Shown here piece by piece: positions 57,727 through 64,000 of a stretch of DNA of 64,000 bases. Within the stretch, counting starts at the first letter, position 1. The number at the start of each line of letters is the position of its first letter. Source of the stretch: a virus; the IMG/VR virus record IMGVR_UViG_3300050343_000215, positions 1-64,000 of that record, one strand, 5' to 3'. Below the pieces are notes generated by a model that was given only the letters and a program-made list of their open reading frames with translations, did no database searches and was not told the origin of the DNA. A program made the translations under genes and the position numbers.

Positions 57727-57849
57727 TTAAGAGGAAAATATAATCTTGCCTAATAGTCTTATAGCATCAAGATGCTTTTTTCCCCAGGGAATGGTATGCC
57801 AACATGTGGAACCATCATCTTTTAAGATCCAGACATTAATTGATCTCAT
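57727..57849 (-). CDS. Tiny hypothetical protein, 40 residues
   Basis: The frame reads MRSINVWILKDDGSTCWHTI and PWGKKHLDAIRLLGKI. It lies directly after a terminator and before the zinc-ribbon-like gene. The layout strand-hairpin-helix is plausible for a real small protein. The function is unknown. Confidence 0.45.
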   Translation of the reverse strand: MRSINVWILKDDGSTCWHTIPWGKKHLDAIRLLGKIIFSS

Positions 57850-57874
57850 AAAAAAATACCCATAATGGGTATTT
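57850..57874 (-). terminator. Rho-independent terminator
   Basis: AATACCCA/TGGGTATT with a 3-base loop is followed by a run of T on the minus strand. It ends the hli transcript. Confidence 0.8.
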
Positions 57875-57917
57875 AGGTAGAATTTATATGATTTTATAAG
57901 TATATGTTGATATGATA

Positions 57918-58043
57918 TTAAATGCCCTGAGTGGCAGGAACCATCATACCACCACCACCTTGATCGTCATCATCAACATCAATATCAGATAAGACTGCAT
58001 TAATAATAAAAAGAATTACCAGACCCGATGCTAATACTAACAT
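57918..58043 (-). CDS. Tiny membrane protein, 41 residues
   Basis: The frame reads MLVLASGLVILFIINAVLSD then IDVDDDDQGGGG. It has a single transmembrane helix followed by an acidic and glycine-rich part. It starts at the base after the short hli stop, so it is co-translated with it. The function is unknown. Confidence 0.6.
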   Translation of the reverse strand: MLVLASGLVILFIINAVLSDIDVDDDDQGGGGMMVPATQGI

Positions 58044-58151
58044 TTACCATACTCCTGGAATGATTTGTCCTGTTGATGCATATGCACCCATTGCTGCAAT
58101 GACTCCGATCATTGCTGCCCAACCATTAATACGTTCTGCGTTTTCGTTCAT
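58044..58151 (-). CDS. hli: Minimal high-light-inducible protein (Hli), 35 residues
   Basis: The frame reads MNENAERINGWAAMIGVIAA and MGAYASTGQIIPGVW. E.xNGxxAMxGxxAA...GQ..PG is the chlorophyll-binding Hli helix with almost nothing else. Hli proteins protect photosystems under light stress. Arginine of the usual NGR is tryptophan here. The start overlaps the upstream gene by four bases. Confidence 0.82.
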   Translation of the reverse strand: MNENAERINGWAAMIGVIAAMGAYASTGQIIPGVW

Positions 58152-58375
58152 GAGTTTTCTCCGAGTGTAAGATAGAATTTAGTTTGATCTGTTGATGCAT
58201 TCTCATAAAATGAGATATCACCATAAGTTTTGTGGTCTTTGTATCCAACCATACGACCTTTCGTATTTTGGATAGCTCCCATCATAGCAATGATGAGAAA
58301 GATTGCAGGTGGTCCAATGATAAGAGCACCACCGATCACATAATATGTGAGGACTTCAAGTAGAGAGGGTTCCAT
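58148..58375 (-). CDS. Small membrane protein in hli cluster
   Basis: The 75-residue protein has one transmembrane segment (YYVIGGALIIGPPAIFLIIA) and a soluble C-part (YKDHKTYGDISFYENASTDQ). It lies between the two hli genes and is translationally coupled to the short one. The function is unknown. Confidence 0.65.
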   Translation of the reverse strand: MEPSLLEVLTYYVIGGALIIGPPAIFLIIAMMGAIQNTKGRMVGYKDHKTYGDISFYENASTDQTKFYLTLGENS

Positions 58376-58517
58376 TCAGTTCCAAAGTTTTGTTGTAAAT
58401 AATTACTCTACCATTATCATGAGTGAATACTAATTCGTCATGATGACCCCAGCAGAGTTCTTCATAGAGGGCATTCAACCGCTCCATGTCTTCATAGAGT
58501 TGATTGGGGTTAGTCAT
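58356..58517 (-). CDS. Small hypothetical protein, 53 residues
   Basis: The frame starts MTNPNQLYEDMERLNALYEE and continues LCWGHHDELVFTHDNGRVII. It overlaps the next gene by 20 bases and follows the longer hli. The function is unknown. Confidence 0.6.
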   Translation of the reverse strand: MTNPNQLYEDMERLNALYEELCWGHHDELVFTHDNGRVIIYNKTLELNGTLST

Positions 58518-58539
58518 TAATAGTCAAGGGTCTCCTTAA

Positions 58540-58758
58540 TCAGAATCCAAATGCACCGAAGAAGAAAACACTGCCACTAAAAGCGTATGAGACTACTGCC
58601 GAAACAAATCCTAGCATAGCAACACGACCGTTCAACTTCTCGGCACGTTCAGCATAGGTCTCAATACCATATCTGTCAAGTGCTTCCTTTGTCATATACA
58701 TGGTAGGTTCTGTGGCATACATGTTTGTGCGTCCACCATCCTCAGTTGTTACAGTCAT
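58540..58758 (-). CDS. hli: High-light-inducible protein (Hli), 72 residues
   Basis: The C-terminal half has YAERAEKLNGRVAMLGFVSA then VVSYAFSGSVFFFGAFGF, the ExxNGRxAMxGF chlorophyll-binding helix of Hli/CAB-like proteins. The N-terminal 35 residues are a polar extension. Hli proteins dissipate energy and stabilise photosystems in the thylakoid. A strong TTGACA-N17-TATACT promoter precedes it. Confidence 0.92.
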   Translation of the reverse strand: MTVTTEDGGRTNMYATEPTMYMTKEALDRYGIETYAERAEKLNGRVAMLGFVSAVVSYAFSGSVFFFGAFGF

Positions 58759-58785
58759 GTTACGTTCCGTAATGTTTCTTTACAT

Positions 58786-58814
58786 AGTATATAGCAAATC
58801 TTAAATCTTGTCAA
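58786..58814 (-). promoter_or_regulatory. Sigma70-like promoter TTGACA-N17-TATACT for hli
   Basis: TTGACA (58814-58809) and TATACT (58791-58786) are 17 bases apart, about 28 bases before the hli start. Confidence 0.78.
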
Positions 58815-58823
58815 GCCCCTATA

Positions 58824-59792
58824 TCAGTCAAATTTCACAAAGAATGTAACGGTAACTACTTCTAGCTGAGTAATGTTAGCATATGATACCCTAAAGTTTA
58901 CTCTATCTCCTGATGTAAATGCAATGGGAGAACTACTCCAGTCTTCAATAACAGAAAAATTCTGTGCTGAATTACTTCCATTCATTTCCAACGTATTAGT
59001 TGTATTAGTTGTGTCACCATTAATTGACAATGCTAGACGGAAAGATTGAATTTGATTTTCAGAATGAACTGAAGCGGCATATACTTTACCAGCATAAGGC
59101 ATTACAGCACCCTCGGTGTTGTCTGTTCCTCCTTGAAACTCAGACCCACCAAAGACCATCGTAGAGTTTACAGCAGGCAATCCAATTCTACCATTAATAC
59201 CACAAGTAAATGCCATTGCAAGACCACCTAGGACCCCTGCAGACGATGTAGTACCTGCCCATCCATCAGTTGATGTAGTAGTACCAGTTACTGCTGCTCC
59301 AGTAGAAGTTGTATTTAAGTATGCTGATGTAAGTCCTGAAGAACCAGTTGACAAATATGTTGATGCAATATCTCCACTGACATCAATACCACTACTAGTA
59401 GTTTCAAATCTTGGTGTTCCTGAATATCTAAGTTCTACACTTCCGCCCTGAGTACATGTAATATAAGGATCACCGAGTCCTTGCTTAGCTCTAATAAGTA
59501 ATTTATCAGTTTGAATAGTTGATGCTGCAGGCGAATTACTATGATAGATCGTAAGTTCCTGAGATGTCCCCATCCTAACAGCATTTGTAGCAGGAGAACT
59601 ATTATTATATCCTATATTTACTTGATCTAAAGTTAATGTTGAAGTAGTAAGTGACGTTCCATCAAGAACTGTAGGTTCACTGGCATCATTAAAGGTAATA
59701 TTTTTTCCTACAGGAATATTAATCCCCTCCGTTGCAAGGAATGGTCCTAATGCGTCCTTACTTAATACTTCGTCTGCTCTTAGTCTTGACAT
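58824..59792 (-). CDS. Structural protein, short fibre-like
   Basis: The 322-residue protein begins MSRLRADEVLSKDALGPFLA with EGINIPVGKNITFNDASEP, and has a beta-rich, S/T/G-rich middle (TSTDGWAGTTSSAGVLGG). It ends in a strand-rich domain (FVKFD end). The N-terminus is related to the neighbouring gene at 59797. It is likely a tail fibre or fibre accessory protein. Confidence 0.6.
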   Translation of the reverse strand: MSRLRADEVLSKDALGPFLATEGINIPVGKNITFNDASEPTVLDGTSLTTSTLTLDQVNIGYNNSSPATNAVRMGTSQELTIYHSNSPAASTIQTDKLLIRAKQGLGDPYITCTQGGSVELRYSGTPRFETTSSGIDVSGDIASTYLSTGSSGLTSAYLNTTSTGAAVTGTTTSTDGWAGTTSSAGVLGGLAMAFTCGINGRIGLPAVNSTMVFGGSEFQGGTDNTEGAVMPYAGKVYAASVHSENQIQSFRLALSINGDTTNTTNTLEMNGSNSAQNFSVIEDWSSSPIAFTSGDRVNFRVSYANITQLEVVTVTFFVKFD

Positions 59793-59796
59793 TTAA

Positions 59797-60027
59797 TTAC
59801 CACGTAGCGATTGCAACTCTCTTCCATGTATCTGTGCCAACGCAAACATAAAGATAGTTTGCATCCCAACAAATCTCCCCTTCAGTACCAGTATCACTAG
59901 CAGAAGCAATAGTTCTGGCACCTGTCACTGTTAATTTTTTACCCGTGGGAATAGTAAGACCTTCAACCGCAGAGACGGCACCAGTCTCTGTAAAGTTACA
60001 GATTTCATCTACTTTAATTCTGGACAT
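59797..60027 (-). CDS. Short structural protein, 76 residues
   Basis: The protein reads MSRIKVDEICNFTETGAVSA then GLTIPTGKKLTVTGART, and ends EGEICWDANYLYVCVGTDTW. Both ends are modules seen in longer phage fibre and virion proteins. A late-type GATAAATA lies just upstream. It may be a small fibre or cap protein. Confidence 0.6.
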   Translation of the reverse strand: MSRIKVDEICNFTETGAVSAVEGLTIPTGKKLTVTGARTIASASDTGTEGEICWDANYLYVCVGTDTWKRVAIATW

Positions 60028-60037
60028 GATTTTTGAT

Positions 60038-60045
60038 TATTTATC
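60038..60045 (-). promoter_or_regulatory. T4-type late promoter motif
   Basis: GATAAATA on the minus strand is about 11-18 bases before the start of the 76-residue structural gene, overlapping the end of the preceding gene. The spacing is short for a leader, so its use is uncertain. Confidence 0.4.
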
Positions 60046-60298
60046 GTGGGTATAGTTGACCGGAAGAAGGTCTTCTAGTATGAAATGCTTCTGCTGCTGT
60101 ATCGTAAAGACCACCACTAGGAAACCTAGAAAGTATAAAGTTTTTTGGAACATAAGGTCCGATTGGATTTTCTCCAAATATAAATGTAGGAGCAACAAAA
60201 GCAGTATTTGTTGTTGGTAGACCACCACTGAAACCAAAATCAACTGCTCCCGCAGCAGGAGCAAGTGAAAGTGTATGTGATACTGGTGTATAAGGCAT
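60041..60298 (-). CDS. Structural-cluster hypothetical protein, 85 residues
   Basis: The protein MPYTPVSHTLSLAPAAGAVD contains FGFSGGLPTTNTAFVAPTFI and ends FHTRRPSSGQLYPR. It overlaps the 881-residue structural gene by one base. The composition is that of a virion protein. The function is unknown. Confidence 0.55.
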   Translation of the reverse strand: MPYTPVSHTLSLAPAAGAVDFGFSGGLPTTNTAFVAPTFIFGENPIGPYVPKNFILSRFPSGGLYDTAAEAFHTRRPSSGQLYPR

Positions 60299-62943
60299 TA
60301 GGTTGTCCTCGCGAGAAGTAAGAGACCCATACTAGAGCTGTTATCAAGATCATCCAGAGAGTTTTGGTTGGTTTGCCATGCTGCTCTGATCACTTCATAA
60401 ACCTCAGATGCACTGATAGTAATCGTATCTCCTGGTCTAAAGTTAGTTAAACCTGGAGATGTAGAAACCTGAAGTAATACAAAATCATCAGGTAAAGTAT
60501 AAGGAACTGGCATCATCTTTCTAGACAATGGAATTCCTTTCATGGGACGATAGTAATCTGCAGATGCACTTACAGTGTATCCAGCATAATTGTCATAGGT
60601 AGCATCTCTAAAGTATGGTGTTGCTTGGGTACTAAAGTTATTGTTGGTATCAATATTACATGAATATTCATCTGCATAATCGTCCTGGTAGTAATCAGTG
60701 GAGTCTCTATAGTATCCATAAAAAGCTTCTCTAGCTAATGTCTGACTGTCTGTAGGTTCATCACCCGCACCCTGCCCATAATACTTATATCCAGGAGTGA
60801 TAAAGTTATTATATAAAGTCCTACCGCTGCTGGTCCAATTACCAACACAACCCATCCAAACATGATCTAAATCAAAGATATTTGAACCAATTTGATCTCC
60901 TTTGATTAGGTAGAATGTTCCATATTGGTGATCAATCTCATTAATAGTCTGCACAAATTGAATTATGGCAAAGTTACCATCTTGAGGAGACTGTGCGTTA
61001 TAAGAATAAATCTTTAAAGGATATGCTGTGGGAGTAGTGCTTGTAGCAAACTCAATGGTTGTCCAGTGATTTGAAGAATTAGTAACTCCTTGGTAACTAG
61101 CTTGATAATCTAAACCCGCTCTACCTGTATGGAATCCATAATCATCTCCATTACTATTTCCACCTGTTGTTCCCTTACGGTTCAACCAATGCATGAATGA
61201 ACCAGAAGAAATCCACATAGTGTGAGGATCAGCATCAGTATGAATTCCAAATGTATAGTATGAAGTACCGTATTTTTTAGTAGCATCATTTTCTAGTTTT
61301 ATTGTACCAAAGTAACCATTATCAGATTTTTGGAAGAAGTTAGGTCCAGCACCAAGAGTAGTAGTTACAATTTCTAATTTAGCATCAAAAGCATCAGTGA
61401 CAGTTTGATCTGCAGCAACACCAAAATCAACATCGTTATCAGGACTAACTCCCCCAATCTGATCACCAGGAACTGTAAATACTTCTCCAGTAGTCCATCC
61501 TTCTGCAACATTCATAATGGTGACACCGTAAAGCTTGCCGCCGTTGTAGTAAGGATATGAGTCCGAAAAACCCACATAGAATCTAAGATCTAATGCCCCT
61601 CTACCACCAGATGCAGGAACAGTATAGTCAAAATGAACATATGGTTCACCACTGCTTCCGTTGACGCGGGTATTTGCATGAAGAATAATATTTCCTGCCA
61701 TACCAGGAGTGGTATTATTGGCATAGATATATTTCTGCATACTATTCTCTTCATACTCATTAGCATTAAAATCAGGAAATCTGAGTTCAGTAGGCAAGTA
61801 TGAATTTAATTCAGTTTGGCGATAGTATAGTGTATCCAACCTCAATCCATTCTGATTTGCACCACCATCAAGATCAAGCGTTGGTGGATTTAACTCATTA
61901 CCAGTGAAATCATCTGGCCAGGAGACGTGACTAGTACTATATGGTCTATAATTACCACCTGCTTCTGTGTATTGTCTTAAAAGTTTATCTGAAGCATAGT
62001 CATCTGTATTTGAACACAATGTAAATTTCTGACCAAGTGATCCAGAAATTCTATCAACTGTAAATGTTGCATCACCATTACCAGTAGTAATTGTGATAAC
62101 ATCACCCCTAATATATCCAGTTCCTGAAGTATTAATTGTAGCGGTCTCCAAAATACCAGCACTTGAGGTAAAGTCAATCGTCAACCCTGTACCAGATCCA
62201 CCAGTAGTAGCAACATCAGTTCCAGTTACCCCATAACCTGTGCCCGCATTGGTCAAAGTAGTATGAGTAGGAATACCAGGAGTCCTATTATAAAAATAAA
62301 TCTGGTCACCACACAATACATTAATATCATTGTTATCAGCAACACTAGAAAATGCCTGGACAAGAGGAGCTTGTCTATTAGGGTTCATGGCAGAAATTGC
62401 AATTTCTGTTGCACCATTAGCATCTGATAAAGTTGCTGCAAGTTTAAAAGTATCGTTATCTACTTTGATAATATAATATGTTGTACCAAATGTCAGTTCG
62501 GGGATAGCAGCAAGAGGATCCGTTGGTGCATAAGTAGTATAACCCCAAACAACAGCATCACCAGTGCTAAATTGATGGTTTGCCGTAGTAAATGTATTGG
62601 TAGTTTCATCAACTTCAACTGAATCAATAAAAAGTTTCCTTAAAACTCTATATGCAGTAGTACCATTTGCATGTACATCATAGTACACATTCTGTCGTGT
62701 CCGAAATGGCGCTTGACCATAAGCATTGTGATAAGAGCTGTCAAATCCAGTTTGTAAATAATTGCCGGTGGGGCGGGCAGCATCACCATCATGCGATCGT
62801 ACACTCTGAGGAACTCCATCCTGTTGAGTACCTGAGTTCCATCCTAAATCACCAAAGACTTCTTCCAGAGCATCCATAACGTGCCCTGCATTCCATCCAG
62901 TGTTTCCATTATTAACTTGAACTGTGTTTTTTAAAACTGACAT
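60298..62943 (-). CDS. Large structural protein, 881 residues
   Basis: The protein begins MSVLKNTVQVNNGNTGWNAG with HVMDALEEVFGDLGWNSGTQ. It contains strand-rich repeats such as FTTANHQFSTGDAVVWGYTT and NAGTGYGVTGTDVATTGGSG, a GTGY-type motif also seen in the hub-type gene. The composition (N, T, G, Y rich) fits a tail fibre or other virion protein. The start is one base after the stop of the cupredoxin-like gene. Confidence 0.65.
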   Translation of the reverse strand: MSVLKNTVQVNNGNTGWNAGHVMDALEEVFGDLGWNSGTQQDGVPQSVRSHDGDAARPTGNYLQTGFDSSYHNAYGQAPFRTRQNVYYDVHANGTTAYRVLRKLFIDSVEVDETTNTFTTANHQFSTGDAVVWGYTTYAPTDPLAAIPELTFGTTYYIIKVDNDTFKLAATLSDANGATEIAISAMNPNRQAPLVQAFSSVADNNDINVLCGDQIYFYNRTPGIPTHTTLTNAGTGYGVTGTDVATTGGSGTGLTIDFTSSAGILETATINTSGTGYIRGDVITITTGNGDATFTVDRISGSLGQKFTLCSNTDDYASDKLLRQYTEAGGNYRPYSTSHVSWPDDFTGNELNPPTLDLDGGANQNGLRLDTLYYRQTELNSYLPTELRFPDFNANEYEENSMQKYIYANNTTPGMAGNIILHANTRVNGSSGEPYVHFDYTVPASGGRGALDLRFYVGFSDSYPYYNGGKLYGVTIMNVAEGWTTGEVFTVPGDQIGGVSPDNDVDFGVAADQTVTDAFDAKLEIVTTTLGAGPNFFQKSDNGYFGTIKLENDATKKYGTSYYTFGIHTDADPHTMWISSGSFMHWLNRKGTTGGNSNGDDYGFHTGRAGLDYQASYQGVTNSSNHWTTIEFATSTTPTAYPLKIYSYNAQSPQDGNFAIIQFVQTINEIDHQYGTFYLIKGDQIGSNIFDLDHVWMGCVGNWTSSGRTLYNNFITPGYKYYGQGAGDEPTDSQTLAREAFYGYYRDSTDYYQDDYADEYSCNIDTNNNFSTQATPYFRDATYDNYAGYTVSASADYYRPMKGIPLSRKMMPVPYTLPDDFVLLQVSTSPGLTNFRPGDTITISASEVYEVIRAAWQTNQNSLDDLDNSSSMGLLLLARTT

Positions 62944-62944
62944 T

Positions 62945-64000
62945 TTATGCCTCTAATCTAATTGCGGTAAGGGTTACGTTAATGGTTGCTGCAGCACCAG
63001 AACGATTGGTAACTGCAAGATATACTGTATCTGTCGCGCTAGGCGAATCATTGTTATAACCAAAAGCAGCAGGTGCCATCCTAACTACTCCTGATCCTCT
63101 GGATTCAGCGATGACTCCTGACCCAGTGCCAGGATCATTTCCTTCACTTCGGGTAGCATCTGCTGTTCTAGCAGCAGCATCAGTATAGACTCGCACCCAT
63201 GCATCAGCATCAGTTTCAATTTTAAGCAAAGTATATGCTTTGTATGCTGTTATATTTAGGTCTCCTGTAATATTATCTGCCAGTGAGGATGTAGTTCCGG
63301 TGAAACTTTGACGTGCCTGAAGACCCACAGATCCACCAGCAGCAACAGTGACAACTCCACCAGCATCAATAGAAAGACCTGCGCCAATTTTAATACCACC
63401 CAAGGTGGCGGCGGCAGCGATTGGTAATACATATCCTCCAGCGGCAGCTGCGATATTACCATTAGAATCTACAGTAATAGTAGTACCGTCAGGGATAACC
63501 CCACCCAGTGCTGATGTTGTAGCAGCGGGTAATGAATATGCAGCTGGAACAGATGGTTTATTAAGAATCTGTGCTAACCCAGTAGTAGCATTCCAATCCG
63601 ATTGAACTGGTGCTGTACTAGAAATGGTTGCTGCTTTATTAACAGAGTCCCATGAGATATTAGTACCACCAGCACCAGAAAACTCAATCTGATCTGTTGT
63701 TCCTACAGAGGGATCAAGGTTCAGGAAGACATTATTTGATGTGGTGTTAGTACCGTAAAGATCATACAAGATTGCAGATCCACCACCGCCGCCACCAGAG
63801 GAGAGAACCGTGATGGTTCCAACCATATTAGAGTGAGCACTACACTGGTAGTAATATGTCCCAGCAACTGTAGGTGTCCAAGAAACTGTAGCAGTTCCTT
63901 CTCCAGAAGCAGCAGGATTGTTTACGCTAGAACCACCATTCGCAACCCTAATATACATTGGGTGCCCTACATATGTGGCAGTATTATCAAAGGTAATTGT
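62945..64000 (-). CDS. Structural protein with cupredoxin-like domain, 5' end outside window
   Basis: The frame is open to the window edge: upstream of the methionine at 63958 it still reads TFDNTATYVGHPMYIRV, so the gene starts outside. That part with GTATVSWTPTVAGTYYYQCS and AHSNMVGTITV forms a plastocyanin/azurin-like domain with possible copper ligands (H, C, H, M; the last three as CxxHxxM). The C-terminal 280 residues are a beta-rich fibre-like region with GGV repeats (SALGGVIPDGT, ATLGGIKIGAG). Confidence 0.7.
   Translation of the reverse strand, partial: TITFDNTATYVGHPMYIRVANGGSSVNNPAASGEGTATVSWTPTVAGTYYYQCSAHSNMVGTITVLSSGGGGGGSAILYDLYGTNTTSNNVFLNLDPSVGTTDQIEFSGAGGTNISWDSVNKAATISSTAPVQSDWNATTGLAQILNKPSVPAAYSLPAATTSALGGVIPDGTTITVDSNGNIAAAAGGYVLPIAAAATLGGIKIGAGLSIDAGGVVTVAAGGSVGLQARQSFTGTTSSLADNITGDLNITAYKAYTLLKIETDADAWVRVYTDAAARTADATRSEGNDPGTGSGVIAESRGSGVVRMAPAAFGYNNDSPSATDTVYLAVTNRSGAAATINVTLTAIRLEA

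Noticed and set aside
1-64000. Integrase, transposase or attachment sites
   Set aside because: I found no integrase or transposase-like protein and no insertion-sequence ends; the layout is that of a lytic phage.

Overview
This window is part of the genome of a T4-like cyanomyovirus (contractile-tailed phage of marine Synechococcus or Prochlorococcus). The evidence is the mixture of T4 core genes (gp32, gp33, gp59, gp26, gp48, gp53, gp4, hub and baseplate-like genes, phoH, thyX) with cyanobacterial auxiliary genes: psbA, psbD, two hli genes, cp12, speD, cobS, a DUF1825 protein and a DUF4278-like protein. Genes are tightly packed, often overlap by 1-4 bases, and are nearly all on the minus strand. 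The exception is a plus-strand island at 36961-39599.

Layout: 1-146 is non-coding, with a cluster of DnaA-box-like nonamers and an AT-rich flank. 147-9440 is an accessory region of tiny hypothetical genes, cp12 and six 2OG-Fe(II) oxygenase genes. It ends with a tRNA-Ser(UGA), a terminator and a small secreted beta-barrel-like gene. 10053-14415 holds cobS, a seventh oxygenase and a large HExxH/VWA protein. 14503-35340 is a structural block: a 1934-residue collar-domain fibre-type protein, then (after speD and two small genes) spike, hub and tail proteins, several carrying peptidoglycan hydrolase domains. 35340-36924 has gp26 with a predicted -1 frameshift extension, and a tail-tube-type protein. 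36961-39599 (+) encodes gp4, an unknown, gp48 and gp53. 39652-46736 is replication, recombination and late-transcription genes (gp32, DUF1825, gp59, gp33, a PD-(D/E)XK exonuclease, phoH, thyX) plus an eighth oxygenase. 46801-51110 is a run of small hypothetical genes with two glutaredoxin-like proteins. 51184-58758 is an auxiliary metabolic block: a ninth oxygenase, carbamoyltransferase, DoxX-like protein, psbD, psbA and two hli genes. 58824-64000 is a second structural block, cut by the window edge.

How it works together: sigma70-like promoters (TTGACA/TATAAT type) precede accessory genes, hli and psbA. T4-type late motifs (ATAAATA) precede structural genes, psbA and cp12. psbA, psbD and hli would maintain photosystem II during infection, cp12 would hold back the Calvin cycle, and thyX (with glutaredoxin support) would feed dTMP synthesis. 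The most notable candidates for new biology are a probable -1 programmed frameshift at the end of gp26 that ends exactly at the start of the next gene, promoters whose -35 box lies in the loop of an upstream terminator, a cysteine-rich repeat array inside a hub-type protein, a histidine-rich (seven HxH) fibre tip, and the DnaA-box cluster at the left edge. Function calls rest on reading the sequence and on family knowledge; no database search was run.
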